DNA of 37,119 nucleotides, from the NCBI GenBank assembly GCA_902826025.1, contig CADEDH010000062.1, positions 1 to 37,119 on the forward strand, in the 5' to 3' direction. The notes beneath the pieces are model-generated. The model made no database searches, was not told where the DNA came from, and was given only the letters and a program-made list of their open reading frames with translations. The DNA is from an uncultured Actinomycetes bacterium. Lineage in GTDB: Bacteria > Actinomycetota > Acidimicrobiia > Acidimicrobiales > SZUA-35. Positions 1 to 8,808 of this stretch are shown here, piece after piece; within the stretch, counting starts at the first letter, position 1, and every line of letters starts with the position of its first letter. The position numbers and the translations under genes were made by a program.

Positions 1-2109
1 CTGCAGAAGACGGCGGGTCAGCCCACCAGCCGGCGCACCCACTCGTCGTCCCGCACCACCTCGGCCCGCACCGGCATCGGCCGGGGCCTGGTCACCGTGG
101 CCCCCACCCCGGTGGGCGATCCGGCCAGCGCCATCATGACCGACGAGGAGGTGCAGGCCGTCCTCGGCACGGTGCCCGAGGATCAGCGCAACTGCACCGC
201 CTGCGGGCGGCCCGTCGGCCGCTCGGCCGAGGGCAAGCCGGGCCGGGTGAAAGGGTTCTGCGGCACCTGCCGCACCCCGTTCGACTTCGTCACCAACGCC
301 CCGGCATTGGCCCGGGGCGAGTTGGTTGGCGGCCAGTACCAGATCCTCGGGCCGATGGCCCACGGCGGCCTGGGCTGGATCTACCTGGGCCAGGACCGGG
401 CGGTTTCCGACCGGTGGGTGGTGCTCAAGGGCCTCCTCAACCTGAACGATGTCGATGCCGCCCTGGCCGCAGTGGCCGAGCGCCAATTCCTGGCCCAGAT
501 CGACCATCCGAACATCGTCAAGATCTACAACTTCATCTCCCACCGGGGCGCCGGCTACATCGTGATGGAGTTCGTGGGCGGCGAGTCGCTGAACGCCAAG
601 CTCAAGCGGCGCCGGGAGCAGGCCGGCCGGCCCGACCCGTTGCCCCCGGCCGAGGCCATCGCCTACATCCTCGGGATCATGCCGGCCTTCAGCTACCTGC
701 ACGAGCACCGGCTCGTCTACAACGACATGAAGCCGGCCAACATCATGGCCGTGGGCGACGACGTGAAGGTCATCGACGTGGGCGCCGTGATGCAGGTCGA
801 CGACCAGCAGGCCGCCATCTTCGGCACCCAGGGCTTCCAGGCCCCCGAGGTGGCCACCCTCGGCCCGTCGGTGGCGTCCGATCTGTACACGATCGGCCGC
901 ACGCTGGCCGTGCTCATGCTCCGCTTCCTGTTCCACGAGGGGCCCTACCTCCACGCCCTGCCCAGCCGGGAGGAGGAGCCCCTGTTCGCCCAGTGGGAGT
1001 CGCTCCACCGGTTCCTGCTCCGGGCCTGCGCCTACCACCCCGACGACCGGTTCCAGTCGGCCGGCGAGATGAACGAGCAGCTGTTGGGCGTGCTGCGGGA
1101 GATGGCGGCCGTCACCGACGGCCGTCCCCGGGCCTACAACTCCACCCTGTTCGACCCCGACCAGCTCACCGCCCTGCTCACCAGCTCGTCCGACGCCTAC
1201 GACGTCACCCACCCCGATTGGCGGGTGCTCCCCTCCACCAGCATCGACCCCGACGACCCGTCGGCGGCCTTCCTGTTGGGCCTGCCCGAGCGGGACCCGG
1301 CCCGCAGCCTCGACCTGCTCGATGCGGCCGTGCGGGCCGGCCAGGTGGAGGCCTCGGCCGAGGTGGAGCTGTTCCGGGCCCGCCAGCAGGTGGCCCTCGG
1401 CCTCGACCCGGCGGCACCCCTGGCGGCGGTGGAGGCGGCCAACCCGTGGGAGTGGCGGTCGCGCTGGTACCGGGCCATCCATCAGCTCCAGGCGGGGTAC
1501 GCCACCGAGGCGGCCGAGGGCTTCTCCCGGGTCTGGACCGAGCTGCCGGGCGAGAGCGCCCCCAAGCTGGCGGTGGCCCTGGCGGCCGAGACGGCGGGGG
1601 CCTACGACCGGGCGGCCGAGGTGTACGAACTCGTGGCCTCGGCCGACTCCACCTACGTGTCGGCCGCCTTCGGGTTGGCCCGGTGCCGGGCCCAGACCGG
1701 CCCGGCCCAGGCCGTGGTCGAGGCCTACAACCGGGTGCCGCCGTCGTCGGCCGCCCACTACGACGCCCAGGTGGCGTCGGCCCGGGCGCTCGTGGGTGGG
1801 GGCCCGTCGGGCCGCCCGACGGTGGCCGACCTGCACGCCGCCTCGGCCACGATCGAACGGCTCCAGCTCGACGCCGTGGAGCGATCCCGGCTGTCGGCCG
1901 ACGTGTACGAGCGGGCCCTCGCCGGCCTCCTCGACGGCTCGATCCCATCGGGCGCCGCCACGCTCCTCGGCCACGAACTGACCGAGCGGTCACTGCGCGA
2001 GGGGCTCGAGCATGCCTACCGTACCCAGGCCCGGCTGGCGGTCACCGCCGCCGAGCGCATTGCCCTCATCGATCGGGCCAACGAGGTCCGACCCCGGAGT
2101 CTCCTGTGA
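1..2109 (+). CDS. pknG: PknG-type serine/threonine protein kinase with C-terminal TPR region (5' end outside window)
   Basis: The frame is open from base 1, and the residues before the first ATG (97) look like the usual PknG N-terminal tail rich in Ser, Thr and Arg, so the true start lies left of the window; 702 residues are visible. In order: a rubredoxin-like metal site with two Cys pairs (CTAC near residue 65, CGTC near 87), a kinase domain from about residue 110 (glycine loop AHGGLGWIYLG, lysine in VVLKG, catalytic loop YNDMKPANI, and IDVGAV in place of DFG), then an alpha-helical TPR-like region from about residue 400. These three parts in this order define PknG. PknG phosphorylates FHA-domain proteins that control the TCA cycle and glutamate metabolism in mycobacteria (family knowledge). 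It is cytoplasmic, with no membrane segment. Its stop overlaps the PP2C start by 4 bases, so kinase and phosphatase are co-translated. Confidence 0.95.
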   Translation: MQKTAGQPTSRRTHSSSRTTSARTGIGRGLVTVAPTPVGDPASAIMTDEEVQAVLGTVPEDQRNCTACGRPVGRSAEGKPGRVKGFCGTCRTPFDFVTNAPALARGELVGGQYQILGPMAHGGLGWIYLGQDRAVSDRWVVLKGLLNLNDVDAALAAVAERQFLAQIDHPNIVKIYNFISHRGAGYIVMEFVGGESLNAKLKRRREQAGRPDPLPPAEAIAYILGIMPAFSYLHEHRLVYNDMKPANIMAVGDDVKVIDVGAVMQVDDQQAAIFGTQGFQAPEVATLGPSVASDLYTIGRTLAVLMLRFLFHEGPYLHALPSREEEPLFAQWESLHRFLLRACAYHPDDRFQSAGEMNEQLLGVLREMAAVTDGRPRAYNSTLFDPDQLTALLTSSSDAYDVTHPDWRVLPSTSIDPDDPSAAFLLGLPERDPARSLDLLDAAVRAGQVEASAEVELFRARQQVALGLDPAAPLAAVEAANPWEWRSRWYRAIHQLQAGYATEAAEGFSRVWTELPGESAPKLAVALAAETAGAYDRAAEVYELVASADSTYVSAAFGLARCRAQTGPAQAVVEAYNRVPPSSAAHYDAQVASARALVGGGPSGRPTVADLHAASATIERLQLDAVERSRLSADVYERALAGLLDGSIPSGAATLLGHELTERSLREGLEHAYRTQARLAVTAAERIALIDRANEVRPRSLL

Positions 2110-3170
2110 CCGGTCTCGACCTCATACAGTGCCCCATCTGCCACGAACCGGCGCCGGCGGCGGCGAAGTTCTGCGAGGCCTGCGGCTCGGAGCTCACCGG
2201 CGTGGCCCCGCCGGCCCGCCCCACCGGGCTCGCCGGCCCGGCCTGCGTGGCCTGCGGTGAGGCCGCCGTCACCGACGACGGGTACTGCGGCAGCTGTGGG
2301 CACAAACAGCCCGGGCCCCGTGACCATCTGGAGATGGCGGCCGGCGTGACCGTGGCCATCACCGACCGGGGCGTGCGCCACCACGACAACGAGGATGCCG
2401 TTGCCATCGGCGAGCTGCCGGCCGGGGGGGCCGTGATCGTGGTGTGCGACGGGGTGTCGTCCACCCCCGGGTCGGCCCAGGCGTCCCAGGCGGCGGTCGA
2501 CGCCGCCTGCGCGCTGTTGATCGAGCAGTTGGGCAGCGCCCCACTCGACGGCATCCCCTTCGAGGCCACCCGGGTCGACGAGGCCTTGGTGGCGGCGGCC
2601 GCCGTGGCTCAGGAGAAGGCGGCCGCCGTACCCCCGCCCGACGTGATCGAGTCGCCGCTCCACGGGGGTCCGCCCTCGTCGACCTTTGTCGCCGCCGTGG
2701 CCCGCCTCATCAACGGCGAAGCCCAGCTGGACGTGGCCTGGGTGGGCGACAGCCGGGCCTACTGGCTGTCGGGTGGGGAGGCGGTGCGCCTCACCGACGA
2801 CCACGAGCTGGGGGGCAGCCTGTCCCGCTGGCTGGGGGCCGACAGTATCGACCCCACGCCCGAGATCACCCGCCTGGTGGCCACGGCACCAGGTCGGCTG
2901 CTGGTGTGCAGCGACGGGTTGTGGCGGTACGCCGATCCGGCGCCGGCCATGGTCGAGCTGGTCGACCGGTTCGATGCCGAGGTGGCCAACCGCCGGGACC
3001 TGGCCGCCGCCCTGGTCGACCACGCCATCGCCGGCGGCGGGCACGACAACATCACCGTCGCCCTGTGGAGCTCGGCCGAGGCCCTGGTCGAGGGGGGATC
3101 GCGGGAAGCGGAGACGGTCCGGGCGGCCACGACGACAGGGCAGATCACCGGAGGGAGCGAGCAAGCATGA
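2106..3170 (+). CDS. PP2C-family protein phosphatase with N-terminal double zinc ribbon
   Basis: The GTG start overlaps the kinase stop (GTGA), giving 354 residues. Two CxxC...CxxC zinc ribbons occupy about residues 8-65 (CPIC/CEAC and CVAC/CGSC). The PP2C domain follows, with the metal and phosphate motifs in order: HDNEDA, VVCDGVS, VAWVGDSRAY, LVCSDGLW and GGHDNITV. All the Asp residues expected to hold the two metal ions appear present. It should remove phosphate from Ser/Thr in targets of the kinase encoded just upstream. The zinc ribbons echo the metal site of the kinase and the ribbon in the FHA protein, suggesting a shared docking or assembly mode (inference). It overlaps the VWA gene by 4 bases (ATGA). 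No signal peptide or membrane segment is visible. Confidence 0.94.
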   Translation: MTGLDLIQCPICHEPAPAAAKFCEACGSELTGVAPPARPTGLAGPACVACGEAAVTDDGYCGSCGHKQPGPRDHLEMAAGVTVAITDRGVRHHDNEDAVAIGELPAGGAVIVVCDGVSSTPGSAQASQAAVDAACALLIEQLGSAPLDGIPFEATRVDEALVAAAAVAQEKAAAVPPPDVIESPLHGGPPSSTFVAAVARLINGEAQLDVAWVGDSRAYWLSGGEAVRLTDDHELGGSLSRWLGADSIDPTPEITRLVATAPGRLLVCSDGLWRYADPAPAMVELVDRFDAEVANRRDLAAALVDHAIAGGGHDNITVALWSSAEALVEGGSREAETVRAATTTGQITGGSEQA

Positions 3171-4444
3171 GTGACTTCAACGCCGAGGTGTTCCAGAACG
3201 AGTTCCTGCCCGCCGGGGCGGGAACCGTCGACGCCATCGTGACCGTCCGGTCGGCCGGCACCGGAGCGGCCGGCGCCGGCCACGTCGACACGGTGGAGAT
3301 GATCCTCATCGACACCTCCGGGTCGATGACCGAGGAGGGCGGGCGGAAATGGCGGGCGGCCCAGGCCGCCACCCAGGCCGCCATCGACACCATCCGCGAC
3401 GGGGTGCACTTCGCCGTGGTGGGCGGTCACAGCGCGGCCTACATGATCTACCCCCACGAGGGCCTGGCCGTGGCCGATGCCGCCAGCCGGGCCGAGGCCA
3501 AGACCCGGGTGTCGATGACCCAACCCCAGGGGGGAACGGCCATGGGCACCTGGCTCCAGGCCGGTGCCTACCTGGCCGGCCTCCGGCCCCAGTCGATGGC
3601 CCACGCCATCCTGCTCACCGACGGCAAGAACCAGCACGAGGAACCGTGGGTCCTGGACCAGTCGATCGCAGCCTGCGTGGGTCGCTTCCAATGCGACGCC
3701 CGGGGGCTCGGGGTCGACTGGAACATCGGCGAGTTGCGCAAGATCGCCTCGGCCCTGCTGGGCACGGTCGACATCATTCCCCAGCCCGACGACATGGTGG
3801 AGGCCTTCACCGAGCTGACCCAGAAGGCGATGGGCCGCCAGGTGGGTGCGGTCGACCTGCGGCTGTGGACGCCGAAGGGCTCGTCCATCCAGTTCGTCAA
3901 GCAGGTGGCCCCGGCGCTGGAAGACCTCACGTCCATGGCCCGCAACGTCGATGCCCTCACCAACGACTACCCCCTCGGGGCCTGGTCGGGGGAGGAGGAG
4001 CGCGACTACCACGTGCGGGTCACGGTGCCGGTGGGGGCGGTGGGCGACGAGCGCCTGGCCGCCCGGGTGACGCTGCGGATCGACGGCGTGGACCAGCCGG
4101 CGGCTCTCGTGCGAGCGGTATGGACTGACGACGAGGCCCTCTCCACCAGGATCAACCGGGAAGTGGCCCACTACACGGGTCAGGCCGAACTGGCCGATGC
4201 CATCGCCGAGGGCCTGGCCGCCCGCGACGCCGGCGACGAGGCCAAAGCCACGATGAAGCTGGGCCGGGCGGTGCAGTTGGCCACGGCCACCGGCAACTCC
4301 GACACGGTACGTCTGCTTGCCAAGGTTGTCGATGTAGATGACGCTGGCAACGGTACGGTTCGTCTCAAGCGCGAGGTTGAAAAGACGGACGAGATGGCTC
4401 TCGACGTCCGCTCGACCCGCACGGTTCGGGTGAATAAGGGTTGA
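3167..4444 (+). CDS. von Willebrand factor A domain protein
   Basis: The ATG at 3167 overlaps the phosphatase stop (ATGA) and has a GGAGGGAG ribosome site just upstream; 425 residues. The VWA domain spans about residues 40-225 with a complete MIDAS metal site: DTSGS near residue 44, Thr in GGTAMG and Asp in LLTDGKN. The remaining 200 residues form a beta-rich then helical region typical of VWA proteins in actinobacterial kinase clusters. VWA domains bind partner proteins through a divalent metal; no enzymatic role is evident. The absence of a signal peptide places it in the cytoplasm. The last 40 codons are visibly less GC-biased than the rest (4310-4440), which may reflect a less constrained tail. 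It probably acts as a scaffold with the kinase, phosphatase and FHA protein (inference from the gene order). Confidence 0.9.
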   Translation: MSDFNAEVFQNEFLPAGAGTVDAIVTVRSAGTGAAGAGHVDTVEMILIDTSGSMTEEGGRKWRAAQAATQAAIDTIRDGVHFAVVGGHSAAYMIYPHEGLAVADAASRAEAKTRVSMTQPQGGTAMGTWLQAGAYLAGLRPQSMAHAILLTDGKNQHEEPWVLDQSIAACVGRFQCDARGLGVDWNIGELRKIASALLGTVDIIPQPDDMVEAFTELTQKAMGRQVGAVDLRLWTPKGSSIQFVKQVAPALEDLTSMARNVDALTNDYPLGAWSGEEERDYHVRVTVPVGAVGDERLAARVTLRIDGVDQPAALVRAVWTDDEALSTRINREVAHYTGQAELADAIAEGLAARDAGDEAKATMKLGRAVQLATATGNSDTVRLLAKVVDVDDAGNGTVRLKREVEKTDEMALDVRSTRTVRVNKG

Positions 4445-4493
4445 CGACGGGAGGCGATATGACCGGAAACGGCCAGAGTGAAGGCGCCCGGCG

Positions 4494-5102
4494 ATGAGCG
4501 GGGCCGGTGAGCAGGTCTGCGGCAACTGCGGAGCGGTCCACGGCCCGGACGACATCTTCTGCGAGAGCTGCGGCTACGACTTCATCACCGGTTCGCTTCC
4601 CTCTCCCGAGGAGGCGACCCGGTTGGGCATCGCGGCCACGGCCGACGGCTCACCTGAGTCGGGCGCCACTTCGGCCGAGGGTGGGGGCCCACCGCTGCCG
4701 GTGCCGCGCATCCACTTCGAGGTCGGCGTCGACCGCCCCTACTTCGACGCCGTGGTGTCGGAAGGGGAGCTCGAGTTCCCCGATCCGGTGCCCGCCCCCA
4801 AGGAGATAGAGGTGGTGGGGGCCGAGATCCACATCGGACGCACCAGCCAGAGCCGCGCCATCCACCCCGATCTCGATATCGCTGATCTCACCGGTGACCC
4901 GGCGGTGTCGAGCCGTCATGCCGTGGTTCGGGTGGGACTGGACGGGGCGATGACGGTGACCGACGTCGGTTCCACCAACGGCACGATCGTGGGCATGCCA
5001 TCCGAGACGGCCATCCCCGAGGGGCAGCCTCGTCCGGTGACCGATGGGTCGGCGTTCTACGTTGGGGCCTGGACCCGCATCATCATCACCCGTCTGGGTT
5101 GA
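4494..5102 (+). CDS. Zinc-ribbon plus FHA-domain phosphothreonine-binding protein
   Basis: 202 residues. An N-terminal zinc ribbon (CGNCG...CESCG, residues 9-31) is followed by an acidic/proline linker and a C-terminal FHA domain of about 90 residues, with the family motifs HIGR, SSRHA and the phosphothreonine loop ending GSTNGT. FHA domains bind phosphothreonine peptides, so this is the likely reader and substrate of the PknG-type kinase three genes upstream, much as GarA/OdhI are for PknG (family knowledge; the link here is inference). It follows the VWA gene by 49 bases on the same strand. Its 3' end overlaps the 3' end of the convergent small gene by 17 bases (5086-5102). Confidence 0.93.
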   Translation: MSGAGEQVCGNCGAVHGPDDIFCESCGYDFITGSLPSPEEATRLGIAATADGSPESGATSAEGGGPPLPVPRIHFEVGVDRPYFDAVVSEGELEFPDPVPAPKEIEVVGAEIHIGRTSQSRAIHPDLDIADLTGDPAVSSRHAVVRVGLDGAMTVTDVGSTNGTIVGMPSETAIPEGQPRPVTDGSAFYVGAWTRIIITRLG

Positions 5103-5349
5103 TCCCGGCCCGGAGTCGTAGTTCGCGCACCATGGCGTCGTGGTCGGCCTTGAGGTCGGCCACCAGATCGTCGGGCAGCCGGTGGTCGCCTCCCACCTGC
5201 CCGTTGAGCACCGCGGCCTGGTAGGCCTCCCACAGCGTCATCGGATCGCCCGGGGCCGGAGCGCGCCCGGCGACGAGCCGTTCGGCCATCTGCTGGCGGG
5301 CCGCGATCAGCTGCTCGGTGCGGTGCCGGCGGTCGGGTCTACCTGCCAT
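5086..5349 (-). CDS. Small hypothetical protein, candidate LexA-controlled gene
   Basis: 87 residues, charged and largely helical, rich in Arg, Ala and Asp, with no membrane segment, Cys pair or motif I recognise. The frame is open further upstream to 5478, but I place the start at the ATG at 5349. A promoter reads directly into it: TTGTCT, 17 bases, TACGAT, 6 bases, ATG, which would give a leaderless mRNA, and a LexA-type box overlaps the -10. That geometry argues against the longer start. It stands alone between the convergent FHA gene (17-base overlap at its 3' end) and the 3' end of the Hsp70-like gene. The function is unknown; the operator suggests a DNA-damage role. Confidence 0.6.
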   Translation of the reverse strand: MAGRPDRRHRTEQLIAARQQMAERLVAGRAPAPGDPMTLWEAYQAAVLNGQVGGDHRLPDDLVADLKADHDAMVRELRLRAGINPDG

Positions 5350-5355
5350 CCCGCA

Positions 5356-5384
5356 ATCGTACAAATGTTCGAGTACAGAGACAA
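5356..5384 (-). promoter_or_regulatory. SOS-type promoter: LexA box over a leaderless promoter
   Basis: On the minus strand: -35 TTGTCT (5384-5379), a 17-base spacer, -10 TACGAT (5361-5356), then 6 bases to the ATG at 5349. The segment 5372-5357 reads TCGAACATTTGTACGA on that strand, one base off the actinobacterial LexA consensus TCGAAC-N4-GTTCGA. It covers the end of the spacer and most of the -10, the usual place for repression. Confidence 0.6.
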
Positions 5385-5446
5385 TGCTGCGACCCGGCCG
5401 GCGGCTGGCGCCGGCGATCGCTGGGCGGGCCTCGGCCGGCGCCGGC

Positions 5447-7549
5447 TTACATCGTGGCCAGGAGGTAGCCGCCGACACCGAGCATGATCGCCACCACCAG
5501 CACGATCAGCAGCAGCGCAGAGCGGCTCAGCCGGGGGGCTCGGCCCGAGTCCGAGGTCGGTAGCGGCTGGAGGAGGGGGCCGGAGGTGGGCCGGTGCTGG
5601 TCGGGCCGGAGGCTCCCGGCCTTGGAGCTGATCAGCGGGGCGGGTCCGGCCCCGCTGCCGGGATCGTGGAGGCCCGGGGGCGGGGAGGGGGCACCGCCGC
5701 CGGAGTTGATCACGGCCGGCGGCGGGGCCGGCCGGGGGGTGCGGGGTGGCGGGCTGTCGCCCGCCCCGGGCCGCCAGCTGTCGGGTGGGGGCGGCGGCAC
5801 CTTCACCGCCGGAATCCCCTGGCCGCCGGCGCTGCGCAGTCCGGGGGGCGGGCCGGGGTTGCCGGCGGGAGCGGGGTTGACCAGGCCGGGGTTGGCGGCG
5901 GGAGTGGGGTGGGGGAAGCCGGGCGGGGGCGTCAGCCCTACCGGGTTGGCCGGTAGCGCCTTGGGGGCGGCCGCGGGCGTGGCCGGCCTGGGGGGTGGAT
6001 CGGACGGAGCGGGCGCCTTGATGGTGCGGCTGGAGTCGATCACGGGCCCGTCGGCCCGAGGCGCGGCCCTGCCGGCCAGCCCGGGCGGCGGGGTGGCGGC
6101 GGCCGGGGGCCCGGCGGCCAGGGGCGCCGAGCGGGGTGGGGTGGCCAGTGGTTGGGGCACGGCGGGCGGGGGGCTGGCGGTGGAGGCTGGCGCCCCGCCG
6201 GGGGAGCCGCCGGCCGGCCGTGGGGCGGAGGGCAGGCTGAACGGGTCGTCCCGCTCGATCTCGGCTGCCGGCGCCAGCGGGGCCCGGCCTGGGCCGCCGC
6301 CGGCCGGGAGGCCGCCAGGAGCACCTGGCCCCCGGGGGATCCCGACCACCGGCAACGGGGTCGGGACGGGAGCCGCTGGGGCCGGGATCGGGTTCGCCGG
6401 CGGCGGGGTGACCGGGGCGACCGGGGTGAGCGGGGCGGCAGGTGGGCTGGCGGCCAGGACCGGGGCGCCGGCGTCGTCCTGAGGCGGGGGAAGGCGGAGC
6501 GTGGCTGCGCCGAGGGCGATGGCGTGCTTGGGGTCGGCGTCCACCGAAGTGGGAAGGTTCAGCTCCCTCTGCACCAGCTGGGAGATCAGGGGGATCCGGC
6601 TCGACCCGCCCACCAGCAGTACGTGATGGATCTCAGTCGTCTCCAGGCCGGCCGACGCGATGGCCCGGCGGGTGGTTTCTATCGTGTCGAGCAGGGGTGG
6701 GCGGATCAGCTGCTCGAACTCGGACCGGGTGATGCGCATCTCGGTCTGGTAGTTGGGCAGGAGCACCGGGATGGTGGTGTCGGTGTCGGCCGACAGGGCC
6801 TCCTTGGCCTCCACACAGTCCTGGCGGAGGCGGGCGATGGCGCTCAGCGTCAGCGGATCCTCCGGGTCCAGCTCGGTGTAGTGCTGGCCCAGGTTGCTCG
6901 TGACGAGGGCGTAGATGGCGGCGTCGAAGTCGATGCCGCCCAGGCGCTCGATGCCGTCGGGGCGGCCGAGGATGGCGAAACCCACCGGCGTGCGCTGGAG
7001 CAGGGCAACGTCGAAGGTGCCGCCACCGAGGTCGAACACGCACACGTTCTGGCCGACGCCCACCCGCTGCCGGGAGGCGTAGCTGATGGCGGCCGCCTCG
7101 GGCTCGGTGATGAAGGCGCACTCCGCCGGGTCGAGGTCGGCCCGGCGGGCGATGTCGGTGAGCAGCTCCAGCTTGTAGGCGCCCCAGTTGGCCGGATGGG
7201 AGATCACCACCTGCTCCGGCGGCCGGCCCTGCTGGGTGGCCACCTGGTCGATCACGGAACGCAGTAGCCGGGCCGTGAGGGCCTCGGCCGGATAGGGGGT
7301 ACCGGCCACGATGATCGGGGTGGTGTCGCCGATGCGGCGCTTGAACTCGCGGGCCACCCGTTCGGGCTCGCTGATGGCCCGGCGCAGGGCGGCCTCCCCC
7401 GTGAGCACGGTGCCGTCGGCCCGTAGCAGGACCACGGAGGGGATGGCGGCCCGCTGCTGGCCCAGGGGGAAGATGGCGGCCTTGTCCGCCTCCCAGATGG
7501 CCGCCGCCGTCCAGGTCGTGCCGAGGTCCACGCCGAGCCGATAGGTCAC
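5447..7549 (-). CDS. Hsp70/DnaK-like ATPase with proline-rich linker and C-terminal membrane anchor
   Basis: GTG start at 7549 with a strong GGAGGGAGAG ribosome site 8 bases upstream; 700 residues. Residues 1-355 are an actin-like Hsp70 ATPase domain: phosphate-1 loop GVDLGTTWTA, phosphate-2 loop VFDLGGGTFDVA, and adenosine motif LLVGGSSRIP. The normal beta-sandwich substrate domain is missing. Instead there are about 310 residues of low-complexity Pro/Ala/Gly sequence, then a single C-terminal hydrophobic helix (about residues 675-697) ending two residues before the stop, so the protein is probably tail-anchored with its ATPase in the cytoplasm. Similar membrane-anchored Hsp70-like proteins occur in actinobacteria; their clients are not known to me. 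A TAGAAT hexamer at 7589-7584 is the likely -10. Its position next to the kinase block suggests, but does not prove, a functional tie. Confidence 0.9.
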   Translation of the reverse strand: MTYRLGVDLGTTWTAAAIWEADKAAIFPLGQQRAAIPSVVLLRADGTVLTGEAALRRAISEPERVAREFKRRIGDTTPIIVAGTPYPAEALTARLLRSVIDQVATQQGRPPEQVVISHPANWGAYKLELLTDIARRADLDPAECAFITEPEAAAISYASRQRVGVGQNVCVFDLGGGTFDVALLQRTPVGFAILGRPDGIERLGGIDFDAAIYALVTSNLGQHYTELDPEDPLTLSAIARLRQDCVEAKEALSADTDTTIPVLLPNYQTEMRITRSEFEQLIRPPLLDTIETTRRAIASAGLETTEIHHVLLVGGSSRIPLISQLVQRELNLPTSVDADPKHAIALGAATLRLPPPQDDAGAPVLAASPPAAPLTPVAPVTPPPANPIPAPAAPVPTPLPVVGIPRGPGAPGGLPAGGGPGRAPLAPAAEIERDDPFSLPSAPRPAGGSPGGAPASTASPPPAVPQPLATPPRSAPLAAGPPAAATPPPGLAGRAAPRADGPVIDSSRTIKAPAPSDPPPRPATPAAAPKALPANPVGLTPPPGFPHPTPAANPGLVNPAPAGNPGPPPGLRSAGGQGIPAVKVPPPPPDSWRPGAGDSPPPRTPRPAPPPAVINSGGGAPSPPPGLHDPGSGAGPAPLISSKAGSLRPDQHRPTSGPLLQPLPTSDSGRAPRLSRSALLLIVLVVAIMLGVGGYLLATM

Positions 7550-7698
7550 CGCTGATTCTCTCCCTCCGAGAAACTCTCCACCGATTCTAAACCGCTGTGG
7601 TCGTGCCGCCCGTGCCGGCCTGGCAGGTGGGACCCGGGACCACCGTGGGTCGGGGGGCCACGGCTAGGATGATCCCGACCCGACCTGGAAAGGACGGC

Positions 7699-8784
7699 GT
7701 GGCCGTATCACCCGCAACTGCGCTCCTGGCGGCCGAGACGGCGGGCCGGGAGCCGTTCGTCGAGCTCGACATCCACATCTGGGCCTGGCTCGGCCTGACG
7801 GTGCTGTTGCTCAGCCTGCTCGGTATCGATCTCTACCGCCACCGCCACGCCCGGGTGCCGACGTTGCGGGAGGCGCTCACCGAGTCGGCCACCTGGGTGG
7901 CCTGCGGCCTCGGCTTCTCCCTCGTCATCTGGTGGGCCTACGGGGGCGGCGCGTTCGGAGAGTACCTGAGCGGCTATCTCACCGAGAAGGCGCTGAGCGT
8001 CGACAACGTGTTCGTCTGGTCGATCCTGTTCACGGCCATGTCCATCCCGGTGGCGCTCCAGCACCGGGTGCTGTTCTGGGGGATCTTCGGCGCGCTCACG
8101 CTGCGGGCCGCGTTCATCTTCACCGGTACGGCCCTGCTCGACCGGTTCGAGGTGCTGCTGGTGGCCTTCGGGGCGTTCCTGATGGTCACCGGGTTCCGCC
8201 TGCTGCGCCACCGCAGCGACGAGGGCGACGAGGAGTCCACCGCCGGCCTGGGGCTGCTGGGCCGCATCATGCCCGTGTCCGAGACCCTCGACGGGCAGCG
8301 CTTCTTCACCCGTGTGGGGGGCCGGCGGGCGGCCACGCCCCTACTGGCGGCCCTGGTGGTGGTGGAGGTGACCGACGTGATCTTCGCCGTCGACTCCGTG
8401 CCCGCCATCCTCGCCCTGTCGCACGAGCAGTTCCTGGTGTTCTCGTCCAACGCCTTCGCCATCCTCGGCCTGCGGGCCATGTACTTCCTGCTGGCCGATG
8501 CCCGCGAGCGGTTCCACTACCTGAACCACGCACTGGGCACGATCCTCATCTTCGTGGGGGTGAAGATGGTGGCGGCCTACTTCGGTCGGCACCTCGACAC
8601 CTGGGTCTCGCTGGCCGTGATCATGCTGCTGCTGGTGGCGGCCATCCTGGCCAGCCGGTACAAGGAGAAGCGGTTGGCCGCCCGGCGTGGTGCCGCCGCT
8701 CCGGTCGCGGCCGACGGCGGCGGGCACGAGTCGCTCGAGCCGGTGGACGCGCTCGATACCGGCGACGAGCCCGAGGTCGACTGA
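7699..8784 (+). CDS. TerC-family integral membrane protein (metal efflux/homeostasis)
   Basis: I choose the GTG at 7699, which has AAAGGA 4-9 bases upstream and a TAGGAT -10 at 7665-7670; the frame stays open upstream to 7597. That gives 361 residues with about eight hydrophobic helices. TerC signatures are clear: the acidic pair in EKALSVDNVFVW and the motif VTDVIFAVDSVPAILA, which supply the membrane-buried Asp residues. The family includes tellurite-resistance TerC and the manganese exporter Alx/MeeY/MeeF; general metal export at the plasma membrane is the safest reading. The tail is acidic and variable. A small hairpin (8783-8799) starts in the stop codon and may end transcription. It is divergent from the Hsp70-like gene and single otherwise. 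Confidence 0.92.
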   Translation: MAVSPATALLAAETAGREPFVELDIHIWAWLGLTVLLLSLLGIDLYRHRHARVPTLREALTESATWVACGLGFSLVIWWAYGGGAFGEYLSGYLTEKALSVDNVFVWSILFTAMSIPVALQHRVLFWGIFGALTLRAAFIFTGTALLDRFEVLLVAFGAFLMVTGFRLLRHRSDEGDEESTAGLGLLGRIMPVSETLDGQRFFTRVGGRRAATPLLAALVVVEVTDVIFAVDSVPAILALSHEQFLVFSSNAFAILGLRAMYFLLADARERFHYLNHALGTILIFVGVKMVAAYFGRHLDTWVSLAVIMLLLVAAILASRYKEKRLAARRGAAAPVAADGGGHESLEPVDALDTGDEPEVD

Positions 8785-8799
8785 TCCTTCTCGAGGATC
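8783..8799 (+). terminator. Small hairpin at the terC stop codon
   Basis: GATCCT (8783-8788), a 5-base loop and AGGATC (8794-8799) form a perfect 6-bp stem. No T-run follows, so this is only a possible terminator. Confidence 0.35.
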
Positions 8800-8808
8800 G
8801 GGGGCCCC

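Noticed and set aside
2759..4555. Long minus-strand open frame of about 600 codons opposite the phosphatase and VWA genes
   Set aside because: It is a shadow produced by strong GC bias; its composition is Gly/His/Arg-rich without motifs, and the plus-strand genes have clear domains.
5484..6482. Long plus-strand Gly-rich frame
   Set aside because: It is the complement of the proline-rich arm of the Hsp70-like protein; composition is the only reason it stays open.
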